Numbered from the stretch's first letter, positions 49,852-60,069 are shown. The stretch: DNA of 64,000 nucleotides from Methylophaga sp. (GCA_020831825.1 JAFIFW010000019.1:96499-160498), one strand, 5' to 3'. The notes: generated from the letters alone by a model not told the origin. Program-made: numbers and translations.

Positions 49852-51266
49852 GGGCATCTTTGAAAAAGTTAAAAAAAACATTCTTGCATGTAGGTTCTGA
49901 TAAAACTGGCTCAACAGCGATCCAGTATACATTGCATCACCATCGAGCTGAGCTTCGCTCTCAAGGCTATGTGTATGCACCTGGTTTATATCATCCTTTA
50001 ATGGCGGCACACTTCTCAGAGCAGCCACTTCAGCTAGATTACTTCAGAGTTAGGACCTCGGATTTTAATTTTGCAAAGGTTAAAACTGAGGCTAAGCAGT
50101 TCATTTCTGAGCTTGAGCATGAAATTGAATTTGAACCAGTATCTAACTTGATCATTTCCTATGAAGGGTTTACTGGACTAACTGAGACAGAACTGAAAGA
50201 TCTTAAATCATTTCTTGAACAGTATTCTGAGAAAATCGAAGTCATTTATTATCTTAGACCACCATTATCATATGCGCCGAGTGCAATCAGCCAACGCATA
50301 AAGTTTGGCTCACCAAGCTGGAATATTCATCCCCCCGTTACGCACTACCGACCAAGGCTTGAAGTTTTAGAGAAAGTTTTTGGTAAGAAAAATATTAATC
50401 TAAGAAATTTCAAAAGAAATTTTTTAGTCAATGGTGATGTTGTCGTAGATTTTTTATCCCAAATTGGAATAGATTCGAACTTAGTTTATAAACAATTTTC
50501 GAATACCGTGGTAACAAATTCTGCACTGAGTGAGGAGGCCATTCTTATTGGTGATGAAATCATAAGGTTGCTGGGTGAGCGTGGTCCTCAGGGAGCCGAG
50601 TTTAACCAGATCTTCTTGCCAACTCTAGAGAAGATTCAGGGAAGAAAGTATAAGCTAAGCCAACTTCAAAGAGATGTTATTCATCGTGCCACAATTAAAG
50701 ATCTCCAATACATAAAATCGGAGTTTGGTCTGGACATAAGTGACATAGATGCAACTCAAGAAGCGAGTGATCATAAAAATTCAGCCTTGTCGCGGAATAC
50801 TGCTCACTCATTAGCTAGGCTGATCATTGAAAATGCACTTCCAGATTTTCAACTACCTGACGTCAATATTCAGGAGTATCACGAAGAGAGTGTTATCAAT
50901 GTTGCACAAGGTAAGATTATATTTAAAGAAACAACACAACTTACTCTGGCACCCTCAGAACTAAAAAACCTGACTGTCGAGGTGGTTAACGAATCAGCGT
51001 TCTGGTGGGGTGGTAAAGTTGCCCCTGTTAGAGCCTCCTACCATTGGTTCGATGCCAATAAAAATCTGGTCGAGTTTGATGGGCTTCGAACTGAACTGCC
51101 AGTCAGTGGTATCAAGCCCCATGGTAAAACCCTGATTTCCATGCTCATTCAGGCGCCATCCATTAGTGGCGAATATTATCTTGAACTGACACTTGTACAG
51201 GAATATTTTAACTGGTTCGAGAGTCTTGGTTTCCAGTCACAGTTGTTGAGAGTTTCAATTGAGTGA
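49848..51266 (+). CDS. Sulfotransferase-like protein 4 with C-terminal beta-sandwich domain
   Basis: N-terminal sulfotransferase domain: TFLHVGSDKTGSTAIQYTLH, LIISYEGFTGLTETELKDLK and EVIYYLRPPLSYAPSAISQR. Residues about 345-472 are an added domain: LTVEVVNESAFWWGG, VRASYHWFDANKNLVEFDGL and RTELPVSGIKPHGKTL, ending YYLELTLVQEYFNWFESLG. That pattern recurs at the ends of some bacterial glycosyltransferases and related enzymes as an Ig-like domain. GTG start overlaps the previous stop; TTG at 49860 is possible. It has 472 residues. Confidence 0.82.
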   Translation: MRASLKKLKKTFLHVGSDKTGSTAIQYTLHHHRAELRSQGYVYAPGLYHPLMAAHFSEQPLQLDYFRVRTSDFNFAKVKTEAKQFISELEHEIEFEPVSNLIISYEGFTGLTETELKDLKSFLEQYSEKIEVIYYLRPPLSYAPSAISQRIKFGSPSWNIHPPVTHYRPRLEVLEKVFGKKNINLRNFKRNFLVNGDVVVDFLSQIGIDSNLVYKQFSNTVVTNSALSEEAILIGDEIIRLLGERGPQGAEFNQIFLPTLEKIQGRKYKLSQLQRDVIHRATIKDLQYIKSEFGLDISDIDATQEASDHKNSALSRNTAHSLARLIIENALPDFQLPDVNIQEYHEESVINVAQGKIIFKETTQLTLAPSELKNLTVEVVNESAFWWGGKVAPVRASYHWFDANKNLVEFDGLRTELPVSGIKPHGKTLISMLIQAPSISGEYYLELTLVQEYFNWFESLGFQSQLLRVSIE

Positions 51267-51413
51267 TGCTTTTTGCCTAATCAGAAGCAAGATGTGTTTG
51301 TTTGTCAGATCTACGGCCTCTAAATATGTTGAGATGGAGGATATCCGCGACATCACTCAACTTATGGTACCACCTAAATTGAAAAAACAACCTCCAACTA
51401 TCGAAGCTGCTTC

Positions 51414-52526
51414 ATGATGAAGGTCCTCCACTTTTTTAAAACATATTTCCCTGACAGCTACGGTGGTATAGAAAAAGTCATATACACAATAGCCCAGGGA
51501 AAAAGTGAGCCCGACATTGAAACTAGTGTGCTGGCACTTACTAGGCTAAACGATCTCTCACCAATCCAATACACAGACCATACTGTCTATCGAGCTCGTG
51601 AAAATCTCAACCTGGCTTCGACAGGCATATCCTTTTCTGTTTTAAGAAAATTCAAAGCACTCGCGGAAAAAGTCGATATTATTCATTACCACTATCCATG
51701 GCCGATGATGGATGTTGTCCACTTTCTCTCAGGCGTAAATAAACCCACTGTGCTGACATATCACTCTGATATCGTGAAGCAGCAGATGTTATTAAAATTT
51801 TATTCACCATTGCGAGATCGTTTTCTAGCCAATGTCGACCGAATTGTTGCCACTTCACCCAACTACCTGGCCAGCAGCGAAGTGCTAATGCGTTATATGG
51901 ATAAAGTCGATGTCATTCCAATTGGACTGGATAAAACAACTTATCCGAAACCGGATAGACAACTCATCAACCAATGGCTTCAGCAATTTGGTAATAAGTT
52001 CTTTTTGTTTGTCGGCGTGCTCCGTTATTACAAGGGGCTGCATATTCTGATACAGGCTGCAAAAAATGCCGTCTATCCGGTTGTTATTGCAGGAGCAGGT
52101 CCTGTCGAGATCGCGTTAAAAAAGCAGGTGGAGCAACTTGGACTGGAAAATATCCATTTTCTTGGTCATGTTTCCGAGGAAGACAAAGTCGCTCTGCTAA
52201 TGTTGTGCTATGCCGTCGTTTTCCCCTCCCATCTGCGTTCGGAGGCGTTCGGCATTTCCTTACTGGAAGGGGCAATGTACGGAAAGCCGATGATCTCGAG
52301 CGAGATCGGTACCGGTACCACCTTTATCAACATAGATGGAGACACCGGCCTCGTGATACCACCGAGTGATGCGACTGCTCTGGCTCAGGCCATGACCTGG
52401 CTTTGGTCACATCCTGATGAGGCCGCTGCAATGGGCCATAGAGCCGAGCAGCGATACCAGGATTTGTTTACGGCGGATAGAATGGTTCAGGCGTATGCCC
52501 ATCTCTATCGAGATCTGGCATACTGA
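51414..52526 (+). CDS. Family 4 glycosyltransferase
   Basis: GT4 of the mannosyltransferase-like type: VLHFFKTYFPDSYGGIEKVI (glycine-rich loop), IIHYHYPWPMMDVVHFLSG, FFLFVGVLRYYKGLHILIQA and VVFPSHLRSEAFGISLLEGA (EX7E). It has 370 residues; ATG at 51414 or 51417. Comes after the sulfotransferase block; the 147 bases before it hold nothing recognisable. Confidence 0.91.
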   Translation: MMKVLHFFKTYFPDSYGGIEKVIYTIAQGKSEPDIETSVLALTRLNDLSPIQYTDHTVYRARENLNLASTGISFSVLRKFKALAEKVDIIHYHYPWPMMDVVHFLSGVNKPTVLTYHSDIVKQQMLLKFYSPLRDRFLANVDRIVATSPNYLASSEVLMRYMDKVDVIPIGLDKTTYPKPDRQLINQWLQQFGNKFFLFVGVLRYYKGLHILIQAAKNAVYPVVIAGAGPVEIALKKQVEQLGLENIHFLGHVSEEDKVALLMLCYAVVFPSHLRSEAFGISLLEGAMYGKPMISSEIGTGTTFINIDGDTGLVIPPSDATALAQAMTWLWSHPDEAAAMGHRAEQRYQDLFTADRMVQAYAHLYRDLAY

Positions 52527-52559
52527 ATTTGAACGAGAATAGAAAAACGTGATGATCTA

Positions 52560-52675
52560 AAAAGAGAAAATATCGTATGACATGTGCACAAGCTCAGCAG
52601 TAATGAGCGTGCTATCAGAAATGTCAGCAGCCCTGTGTGCTGTTGTTTACAGGCTCGAGCGCATCTGGCAAGTCG
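52560..52675 (+). pseudogene. cysC: 5' fragment of a third APS kinase gene
   Basis: KRENIV then TGA where Trp is expected, HVHKLSSNERAIRN, a frame slip near 52622, then QQPCVLLFTGSSASGKS. Compare the intact CysC at 58633 ([38 protein letters not shown]). Similarity stops right after GKS, the same point at which the copy at 41664 is cut. Too decayed to be expressed as a kinase. Confidence 0.85.
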
Positions 52676-53231
52676 AGGTGGTGTGAGGTGGTAGAACGAA
52701 TGTCATGCCTGCCGGAGATGAGGCATCTGCGGCTTAAGTGAGATGTTCTTCCCTCGCTCAGTTGCATGAACTGAGCACAGTCCGGGGTCTGTTGACCCTT
52801 CATTGTCAACACTGCTGGTGGCTATTTTTTCGTCCAATGAGGCGGAAATGATGCTATTTAATTATTCCATCTGAGTCATTACAACACCATGGAGCGGAAC
52901 GAGCTCAAGCTCGTCGGTTTGTGACTGAAAATGCACCACTCGACGTTGCGCGTCGTTTATTTAGAATAACCACGAAAATGTCTGGAACGTTTCTGAGCGA
53001 AAGCCTCCAGAGGAGGTGAGATAGAGGAATGTATGTGACAAACGGCTCTCTTCGCGCCTTTATTGGTGCATTTTCAGTCACAAAAGAGGCGGCTAATTAA
53101 AAATCAACAGACTCTGACTTTAATAAAATTACAGACATGGTTTTTTTAGCCGAAGACACAAAAATATTCGCTTGTGATGATAGAGGAGACAGATAAATTG
53201 AAAATGGTTGTGAATTAAGGATAGATAATTA
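52676..53231. other. Non-coding stretch between the cysC fragment and manB
   Basis: No credible gene. It contains a degenerate R3-like palindrome (GTCATGCCTGCCGGAGATGA near 52704), an unrecognised stretch around 52780-52860, a MITE-like element at 52918-53084 and an AT-rich leader before manB, which must hold any promoter for manB. Confidence 0.6.
52918..53084. mobile_element. MITE-like element with perfect 21-bp terminal inverted repeats
   Basis: TTTGTGACTGAAAATGCACC plus A (52918-52938) is exactly the reverse complement of 53064-53084. The 125-base interior has no open frame of note and contains a small CCTCC-AGA-GGAGG hairpin. The size and structure suggest a non-autonomous element. No clear target duplication is seen. 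Confidence 0.7.
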
Positions 53232-54932
53232 ATGACTGATAAGAAGAGGCTAAGCTGCTTCAAGGCATACGACATTCGGGGCCGATTGGGTGATGAACTC
53301 AACCCAGATGTTGCTTACCGAATTGGCTTTGCCTATGCAAAACATCTCAATGCAAAACGAGTGGTTGTTGGGGGCGACATCAGACATACCAGCGAACCGT
53401 TGAAACTGGCTTTGGCGCAAGGCTTGATTGATGCCGGAGCACAGGTGATTGATATTGGCATGGTCGGCACCGAAGAAATTTACTTTGCCTCGTTTTACCT
53501 GGATGTTGATGGCGGCATTGAGGTGACAGCCAGTCACAATCCGATGGATTACAACGGAATGAAGCTGGTTGGGCGTGGTGCCTTACCGATTAGTGGCGAT
53601 AGTGGGTTAAACGATATTCGTGATTTGGCGGAGCGTATTGAGTCGCCGTATTCCCGAACTGACAAGCAGGATACAGCGAAGCAATCCAATGCGGCCATTG
53701 AAAGTAGGGACTGGACTGCCACGGCCTCTGGCCTCGCAGTGACGGGTGAAGAGGTCAGAGGCTAAAACTCAACCCCCAACGTAATTGCGTGCGCAGCGAA
53801 GAAATCCAGTGCAGCTGTTGAAGGTGGGGACTGGACTGCCACGGTTTCCGGCCTCGCAGAGACGAGTCATATAAATTCAGGCCTCGCAGAGACGAACGAG
53901 ATAAATTCAGGTTTCAACGAGACGAATGATTCTGAAAGTGTGTTTTCGGCAACACCGTTTGCTGAAAAATTCAGTCAACAATCCATTCTCGAACCTTATG
54001 TTCAACATTTGCTGACCTATATTGAACCGGCAAAACTCAAACCATTGAAGCTGGTGGTCAATGCCGGCAACGGTGCGGCTGGACATGTGATTGATGCCAT
54101 TGAGCAGCAGTTTCGTCAGCAGGGTGTTCCGGTGGAATTTATCAAGGTGCACCATGAGGCGGATGGTGATTTTCCGAACGGGATCCCCAATCCGCTGCTC
54201 CCTGAAAATCGTGCCGCAACTGCCGATGCCGTGATTGCAAATCAGGCAGTCATGGGTATCGCCTGGGATGGCGATTTTGACCGCTGTTTTTTGTTTGATG
54301 AAAACGGCCGTTTTATTGAGGGTTATTACATTGTCGGACTGTTGGCAGAAGCATTTCTTCGCAAACATGCTGGTGAAAAGATTATTCACGATCCGCGTCT
54401 GACCTGGAATACCATCGATCAGGTGACTCAAGCGGGCGGCGTGCCAATACAATCAAAAACCGGCCATGCCTTTATCAAGGAACGGATGCGCAAGGAGAAT
54501 GCCATTTACGGTGGCGAGATGAGTGCGCATCATTATTTTCGTGATTTTGCCTATTGCGACAGTGGCATGATTCCGTGGTTATTGGTAGCTGAGTTGCTGA
54601 GTATTTCCGGAAAACCATTATCGGCACTGGTGGATGAACGCATGATTGCCTATCCATGCAGTGGCGAGATTAATTATCGGGTGGCCGATGCTGCGGTAAC
54701 GCTCGGTAAAATTATGGACTTCTACCAGGCCAGTGACAGCGATCAATCAAGATTCCCGATAATCGACAAGACGGATGGTGTCAGCCTGGAGTTTGCTGAC
54801 TGGCGATTCAATTTGCGAATGTCCAATACTGAACCACTGTTGCGTTTGAATGTTGAGGCCCGGGCCAATACAGAACTGGTGTGGCAGAAAGTGGCAGAAA
54901 TTGAGTCAATTATCGCCGAAGATAATGAGTGA
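53232..54932 (+). pseudogene. manB: Phosphomannomutase/phosphoglucomutase interrupted by repeats, single in-frame stop
   Basis: Interconverts hexose 1- and 6-phosphates (ManB/AlgC type). The first part has [15 protein letters not shown] and the phospho-serine loop [15 protein letters not shown]; the second, from about 53940, has the metal site [25 protein letters not shown] and [16 protein letters not shown]. Between them about 93 codons translate R2 repeats. The frame is identical on both sides, and the whole insert reads open except for one TAA at 53763-53765. Without it the protein would be about 566 residues; without the insert about 470, the normal size. Likely inactive unless the stop is read through. 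Confidence 0.88.
53660..53932. repeat. R2 palindromic repeats inside manB
   Basis: Two units: GAAGCAATCCAATGCGGCC to GCCTCGCAGTGACGG, then GCGTGCGCAGCGAAGAAATC to GGCCTCGCAGAGACGAG, followed by two short GGCCTCGCAGAGACG-like tails. Same family as the arrays flanking the HEPN-MNT pair. Confidence 0.9.
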
Positions 54933-55071
54933 TAGCCGGTTTTATGGCAGACTAACTGTGATATAGAACACAGTTTCTGATAAGCTCACTCGGGTGGTCA
55001 GCGGGTTGGCAATGATGCCTCCCATGGCTGAGTAACGGACTGAACCATTTTCACTAAAGAGTGCAATCAAC

Positions 55072-56151
55072 ATGACAATTCTGGTAACTGGCGGTGCTGG
55101 TTTTATTGGCTCCAATTTTGTACTGGACTGGCTGGCCCAGTCAGATGAAAAAGTCATCAACCTCGACAAACTGACTTATGCTGGTAATCGGGAGAACCTG
55201 GCCAGCCTTGAGGGTGATGACAGGCATCTGTTGGTTGAGGGTGATATTGGTGACAGTGCACTGGTCACCGAGCTGCTGAAAACACATCAGCCTAGGGCGA
55301 TTCTTAACTTTGCGGCCGAATCTCATGTCGATCGCTCCATCCTCGGTCCTGAAGACTTTATTCAAACCAATATTCTCGGTACTTTTCGTCTGCTGGAAGC
55401 GACCCGTGATTACTGGATGTCATTGTCTGAGTCAGAACATAAAGCGTTTCGTTTTTTGCATGTTTCAACCGATGAAGTCTATGGCACATTGTCTCCGGAT
55501 GCGCCGCCATTCAGTGAGCAAAACCGTTACGAACCCAACAGTCCCTACAGCGCCAGCAAGGCCTCTTCCGATCATCTGGTGCGTGCCTATCATCACACTT
55601 ATGGCTTGCCTGTACTGACAACCAATTGCTCCAATAACTACGGCCCCTACCAGTTTCCCGAGAAATTGATCCCGCTGGTGATTCACAATGCGCTGCAAGG
55701 TCAGCCTCTGCCTGTCTATGGCGACGGACAACAAATTCGTGACTGGCTGTATGTGGGCGATCACTGCAGTGCGATTCGTCGTGTGCTGGAAGCAGGCACC
55801 TGCGGTGAGGTGTACAACATCGGCGGTCTCAATGAACAGGCCAACCTTGATATTGTCGGTTTGATTTGTGAATTGCTTGAGGAAATGGCGGCTGACAACC
55901 CACATGCAAAATCAGCAGATAATCCTGAGGGATTCAAAGGCTTGATAACGTTTGTCAAAGACCGTCCCGGCCATGATCGTCGCTATGCCATCAATGCCGA
56001 CAAGATAAATAGCGAACTTGGCTGGACACCAGCAGAAACCTTTGAAACCGGTATTCGCAAGACATTGCGCTGGTATCTTGACCATCAGTCATGGGTAGAG
56101 CGCGTGGTCAGTGGTGAATACCGGCAATGGCTGGAAAAGCAATACGCATGA
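55072..56151 (+). CDS. rmlB: dTDP-glucose 4,6-dehydratase
   Basis: Second step of dTDP-L-rhamnose synthesis. MTILVTGGAGFIGSNFVLDW, FAAESHVDRSI, HVSTDEVYGTL, YSASKASSDHLVRAY (YxxxK) and NNYGPYQFPEKLIPL are diagnostic of RmlB. It has 359 residues. The four rml genes are contiguous in the order B-D-A-C; the stop overlaps the rmlD start (ATGA). Confidence 0.97.
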   Translation: MTILVTGGAGFIGSNFVLDWLAQSDEKVINLDKLTYAGNRENLASLEGDDRHLLVEGDIGDSALVTELLKTHQPRAILNFAAESHVDRSILGPEDFIQTNILGTFRLLEATRDYWMSLSESEHKAFRFLHVSTDEVYGTLSPDAPPFSEQNRYEPNSPYSASKASSDHLVRAYHHTYGLPVLTTNCSNNYGPYQFPEKLIPLVIHNALQGQPLPVYGDGQQIRDWLYVGDHCSAIRRVLEAGTCGEVYNIGGLNEQANLDIVGLICELLEEMAADNPHAKSADNPEGFKGLITFVKDRPGHDRRYAINADKINSELGWTPAETFETGIRKTLRWYLDHQSWVERVVSGEYRQWLEKQYA

Positions 56152-57068
56152 AGTTACTGTTGCTGGGCGCCAACGGGCAGGTCGGTTGGGAGCTGCAAAG
56201 ATCGCTGGCACCGCTTGGTGAGTTGATTGTCTGTGATCGCCATAGTGCAGATCTGACCCAGTTGTCGGCATTATCTGCTCTGATTGAAACTCAGCAACCG
56301 GATGTGATTGTTAACGCAGCCGCCTATACGGCAGTCGATCAGGCTGAGCAGGATATTGATAATGCATTTTTGATTAATGCCGAGGCTGTAGGTCTGCTGG
56401 CGGGCAAGGCGGCGCAACTGGGCAGCTATCTGGTGCATTACTCCACCGACTATGTATTCGATGGCAGTAAATCTGGCGCCTATCAGGAGTCTGACGCAGT
56501 AAACCCTCAATCTGTCTATGGCAAGAGCAAGCTTAAAGGTGAGCAGTTGATTGCTGCCTCTGGTTGCAAACATATGATTTTCCGAACCAGTTGGGTATTT
56601 GCCCGACGGGGCAATAATTTTGCCAAAACCATGTTAAAGCTGGCGGCAGAAAGAGACAGCTTGCAAGTGGTCGCCGACCAGGTGGGGGCACCGACCAGTG
56701 CCGAGATGATTGCGGATATCACGGCTTTATGCCTCTATAAAGCGACCCAAATCAGTAAAGAATCCATGTTGCCCGACGAGTTTTTGGCAAACCTGTCAGG
56801 CATCTATCACCTGGCGGCCGAGGGTGAGACAAGCTGGCATGGCTATGCCCAATACCTGATCGAAAAAGCCAGCAGTCTTGGCTTTGAAACACGTATCAGC
56901 GCGGATGATATTCAGGCAGTCAGCACAGAAAACTTTCCAAGACCGGCACCGCGGCCAGCCAATTCAGTGATGAATACCAGCAAACTCAGCAGCACATTTG
57001 ATATCACATTGCCAGACTGGCGCTGTTATGTGGACAGATTGCTGGATGAGCTTTTTCCGGGATACTGA
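56148..57068 (+). CDS. rmlD: dTDP-4-dehydrorhamnose reductase
   Basis: Last step of dTDP-rhamnose synthesis. [59 protein letters not shown] (YxxxK) and [14 protein letters not shown]. The start is ATG at 56148, inside the rmlB stop; an upstream in-frame extension is rejected. It has 306 residues. Confidence 0.96.
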   Translation: MKLLLLGANGQVGWELQRSLAPLGELIVCDRHSADLTQLSALSALIETQQPDVIVNAAAYTAVDQAEQDIDNAFLINAEAVGLLAGKAAQLGSYLVHYSTDYVFDGSKSGAYQESDAVNPQSVYGKSKLKGEQLIAASGCKHMIFRTSWVFARRGNNFAKTMLKLAAERDSLQVVADQVGAPTSAEMIADITALCLYKATQISKESMLPDEFLANLSGIYHLAAEGETSWHGYAQYLIEKASSLGFETRISADDIQAVSTENFPRPAPRPANSVMNTSKLSSTFDITLPDWRCYVDRLLDELFPGY

Positions 57069-57124
57069 ATCACAACAAGATAGGTGGTGGAGTTGTTGAA
57101 ACTGCACCCACAAGGGAATTAACG

Positions 57125-58024
57125 ATGGACACTCACAAGACAAAACGAAAGGGAATCATTCTGGCCGGTGGTAGCGGCACCCGGCTATATCCTGCCACCC
57201 AGGCGATCTCCAAACAATTACTGCCCGTGTTTGATAAACCGATGATTTATTATCCGCTGTCAACGCTGATGCTGGCGGGTATTCGAGAGATTTTGGTTAT
57301 TTCAACGCCTGCTGATACACCACGCTTTGAATCATTGCTCGGCGACGGCAGTCAGTGGGGACTGGAAATTGAATACGCTGTGCAACCTTCACCAGATGGT
57401 CTGGCTCAGGCATTCATTATTGCCGAGAAGTTTCTGGATGGCGCGCCATCAGCGTTAGTGCTCGGTGATAACTTGTTTTACGGCCACGGGATGGATAAAT
57501 TGCTGGCATCGGCAGATGCCCATCGTGAAGGGGCCACCGTATTTGCCTATCATGTTCAGGATCCTGAACGTTATGGTGTGGCCGAATTCGATCGTGATGG
57601 CAAAGTACTCAGCATTGAGGAAAAACCACTCAAGCCTAAGTCAAATTTTGCGGTGACCGGTCTGTATTTCTACGATCATCGTGCGGTCGAGTTTGCCAAA
57701 GAGATTCAGCCTTCAGCTCGTGGCGAGTTGGAGATTACCGATTTGAATAGGCGTTATCTGGCAGAGGGCTCATTGAAAGTTGAAAAAATGGGCCGTGGTT
57801 TTGCCTGGCTCGACACCGGGACTCATGACAGCATGCTGGAAGCGGCACAGTTCGTACAAACCATTGAAAATCGTCAGGGCTTGAAGATTGCCTGTCCGGA
57901 AGAAATCGCCTTTGCTCACAACTGGATTTCATCCAGCCAACTGGAGCAGTTGGCAACGCCAATGCTCAAGAATGGCTATGGACAATATCTGCTGCGATTA
58001 CTGCGTGAAGCAGAAAGTCGCTAG
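57125..58024 (+). CDS. rmlA: Glucose-1-phosphate thymidylyltransferase
   Basis: First step: dTTP plus glucose 1-phosphate to dTDP-glucose. The nucleotide loop is [20 protein letters not shown] with [20 protein letters not shown], followed by [13 protein letters not shown] and [15 protein letters not shown]. It has 299 residues, with a short N-terminal MDTHKTKRK tail before the conserved core. Likely feedback-inhibited by dTDP-rhamnose, as is known for the family. Confidence 0.97.
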   Translation: MDTHKTKRKGIILAGGSGTRLYPATQAISKQLLPVFDKPMIYYPLSTLMLAGIREILVISTPADTPRFESLLGDGSQWGLEIEYAVQPSPDGLAQAFIIAEKFLDGAPSALVLGDNLFYGHGMDKLLASADAHREGATVFAYHVQDPERYGVAEFDRDGKVLSIEEKPLKPKSNFAVTGLYFYDHRAVEFAKEIQPSARGELEITDLNRRYLAEGSLKVEKMGRGFAWLDTGTHDSMLEAAQFVQTIENRQGLKIACPEEIAFAHNWISSSQLEQLATPMLKNGYGQYLLRLLREAESR

Positions 58025-58042
58025 GGCCTCATAAAGGACATC

Positions 58043-58594
58043 ATGAAAATTACAGCGACTCATATAGCGGATGTGGTGATTGTCGAGCCAGACGTATTTG
58101 GCGATGATCGCGGATTTTTTTTCGAGAGTTTTAATCAGCAAAAGTTTGAAGCGGCCATTGGCCGAAGTGTCAATTTTGTTCAGGACAACCATTCAAAATC
58201 TGTGCGTGCAGTATTACGTGGCCTGCATTATCAGTTGCCACCGCATGCCCAGGGGAAACTGGTCAGAGTGATTCAGGGTGAGGTCTATGATGTGGCAGTC
58301 GATATCCGGAAAAATTCACCGACATTCGGGCAGTGGACTGGCCATCATCTGTCGGCTGAAAACAAAAAACAGATGTGGATACCCGAAGGCTTTGCCCATG
58401 CCTTTCTTACCTTGAGCGAGACTGCGGAATTCCTGTACAAAACTACCGACTACTACGCCAAGGATTGCGAACGTGCAATTGCCTGGAATGACCCCACATT
58501 GGCCATAGAATGGCCTGATGCCGGTGAAATCCTGACTTCTGCCAAGGATGCTGTTGCATCGGCATTTGTCGATGCCGATGTTTTTGAAAATTAA
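58043..58594 (+). CDS. rmlC: dTDP-4-dehydrorhamnose 3,5-epimerase
   Basis: Cupin epimerase: PDVFGDDRGFFFESFNQQKF, FVQDNHSKSVRAVLRGLHYQ (catalytic His in RGLHYQ), GEVYDVAVDIRKNSPTFGQW and WIPEGFAHAFLTLSE. It has 183 residues. It closes the rml operon and is followed 38 bases later by cysC. Confidence 0.97.
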   Translation: MKITATHIADVVIVEPDVFGDDRGFFFESFNQQKFEAAIGRSVNFVQDNHSKSVRAVLRGLHYQLPPHAQGKLVRVIQGEVYDVAVDIRKNSPTFGQWTGHHLSAENKKQMWIPEGFAHAFLTLSETAEFLYKTTDYYAKDCERAIAWNDPTLAIEWPDAGEILTSAKDAVASAFVDADVFEN

Positions 58595-58632
58595 AGGAAG
58601 TGTCATGGCTTTTACTGCCGCGGGAGTATTGA

Positions 58633-59235
58633 ATGACTAATGAAAATGTCGTCTGGCACAGTCACAAGGTGTCACGCGCTGCCAGAGCACAGCAAAAACG
58701 CCAGCAACCCTGTGTACTCTGGTTTACGGGCTTGAGCGCCTCGGGTAAATCAACCATTGCCGGTGCAGTTGAACAGAAGCTGTTTGAGCTTGGCCACCAC
58801 ACCTATCTGCTGGATGGCGACAATGTTCGCCATGGGCTCAACAAGGACCTGGGTTTTAGTGACGCTGATCGCGTTGAAAATATTCGTCGGATTGGCGAAC
58901 TGTCCAAATTGTTTGCCGATGCGGGATTGATCGTTTTATCAGCTTTTATCTCACCGTTTCGCAGTGACCGGCGGCTGGTGCGTGACTTGATGGCTGATGG
59001 CGAGTTTGTCGAAATTTACATGAATACACCGATTGAGGTGTGTGAACAACGAGATCCCAAAGGCTTGTATCAAAAAGCCCGCAAAGGTGAAATCAAGAAC
59101 TTCACTGGCATTGATTCCGAATACGAAGTGCCGGAACAGCCCGAAGTGGTGCTCAATACAGCCGAGTGCAGTGTTGAAGAATGTGCTGCATTGGTAATTG
59201 ATTATCTTCGTACTCATCGCATCATTCAGGACTGA
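58633..59235 (+). CDS. cysC: Adenylylsulfate kinase (APS kinase), intact copy
   Basis: Phosphorylates APS to PAPS, the sulfate donor. Walker [39 protein letters not shown] (DGDNVR substrate motif) and [20 protein letters not shown]. It has 200 residues. Location after rmlBDAC and in the same region as four sulfotransferase-like genes indicates a role in polysaccharide sulfation rather than assimilation. Two broken relatives lie at 41664 and 52560. No sulfurylase (cysDN or sat) is in the window. Confidence 0.96.
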   Translation: MTNENVVWHSHKVSRAARAQQKRQQPCVLWFTGLSASGKSTIAGAVEQKLFELGHHTYLLDGDNVRHGLNKDLGFSDADRVENIRRIGELSKLFADAGLIVLSAFISPFRSDRRLVRDLMADGEFVEIYMNTPIEVCEQRDPKGLYQKARKGEIKNFTGIDSEYEVPEQPEVVLNTAECSVEECAALVIDYLRTHRIIQD

Positions 59236-59239
59236 GCCG

Positions 59240-59745
59240 TCTGCTGTCGAGATCCCTCGACTGCGCTCGGGATGACAGGGAAGCGGGGTTGGGGTGACAG
59301 ACAGATGGGTTGGCAACAAAAGTAAGATTGTCATGCCGACCGCAGTGGAGGCATCTCAAACGGAAGTGGGGGATGAGATCCCTCGACTGCGCTCGGGATG
59401 ACAGGGAGGTGGGGTTGGGATGACAGACAGATGGTGTGGCAACAAAAGAAAGATTGTCATGCCGACCGCAGTGGAGGCATCTCAAGCGGAAGTGGGGATG
59501 AGATCCCTCGACTACGCTCGTGATGACAGGAGTGTGGGGTTGGGATGACAGACAGATGGGTTGGTAACAAAAGAAAGATTGTCATGCCGACCGCAGTGGA
59601 GGCATCTCAAGCGGAAGTGGGGGATGAGATCCCTCGGCTACGCTCGGGATGACAGGGAAGTGGGGTTGGGATTGCAGACAGATGGTGTGGTAACAAAAGA
59701 AAGATTGTCATGCCGACCGAAGCGGAGGCATCTCAACCAGTCGCG
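59240..59745. repeat. R3/R1 tandem repeat array, about 125-base period, left of the GIY-YIG gene
   Basis: Begins with a reversed R1 (GAGATCCCTCGACTGCGCTC at 59250), then R3 starts GTCATGCCGACCG at 59330, 59456, 59581 and 59707 (126, 125, 126 bases apart). Each unit is R3, a short GCGGAAGTGGGG spacer, reversed R1, then a longer GTTGGGATGACAGACAGATG linker. Frames that run through the array are repeat translations. Confidence 0.92.
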
Positions 59746-59761
59746 TCAGAAGGATCTGACC

Positions 59762-60052
59762 ATGAAAAGCTATTATGTTTACATACTGAGTAACATCAAT
59801 AACCAAGTCCTTTACATTGGTGTGACAAGTCATCTGATCAAACGGGTATATGAGCATAAAAACCATCTCGTTGATGGTTTTACGCGGAAATACAATGTGA
59901 CGAAACTTGTTTATTTTGAACAGACTAGTGATGTCGAAGTGGCGATAGCTCGAGAAAAACAACTCAAGCGGTGGCGTCGTGAGAAGAAAAACTATCTGAT
60001 AAACCAAACTAATCCGGGCTGGAATGATTTGTATTCGACCTTGCTTGATTAA
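59762..60052 (+). CDS. Small GIY-YIG endonuclease-domain protein
   Basis: Single-domain GIY-YIG nuclease of 96 residues: MKSYYVYILSNINNQVLYIG (the two-strand GIY-YIG motif), VTSHLIKRVYEHKNHLVDGF (catalytic Arg region) and AREKQLKRWRREKKNYLI, with the usual Glu. ATG at 59762, 25 bases after the last R3 core; the frame continues upstream only as repeat translation. It lies between the fourth and fifth units of the tandem array. Members of this subfamily are poorly characterised. A link to repeat movement is my inference. Confidence 0.9.
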   Translation: MKSYYVYILSNINNQVLYIGVTSHLIKRVYEHKNHLVDGFTRKYNVTKLVYFEQTSDVEVAIAREKQLKRWRREKKNYLINQTNPGWNDLYSTLLD

Positions 60053-60069
60053 GTGCAATCAGTTTTTGG

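Noticed and set aside
53232..53765. A separate short phosphomannomutase gene followed by an independent second gene
   Set aside because: Both parts are complementary halves of one ManB, in the same frame, joined by translated repeat sequence with a single stop.
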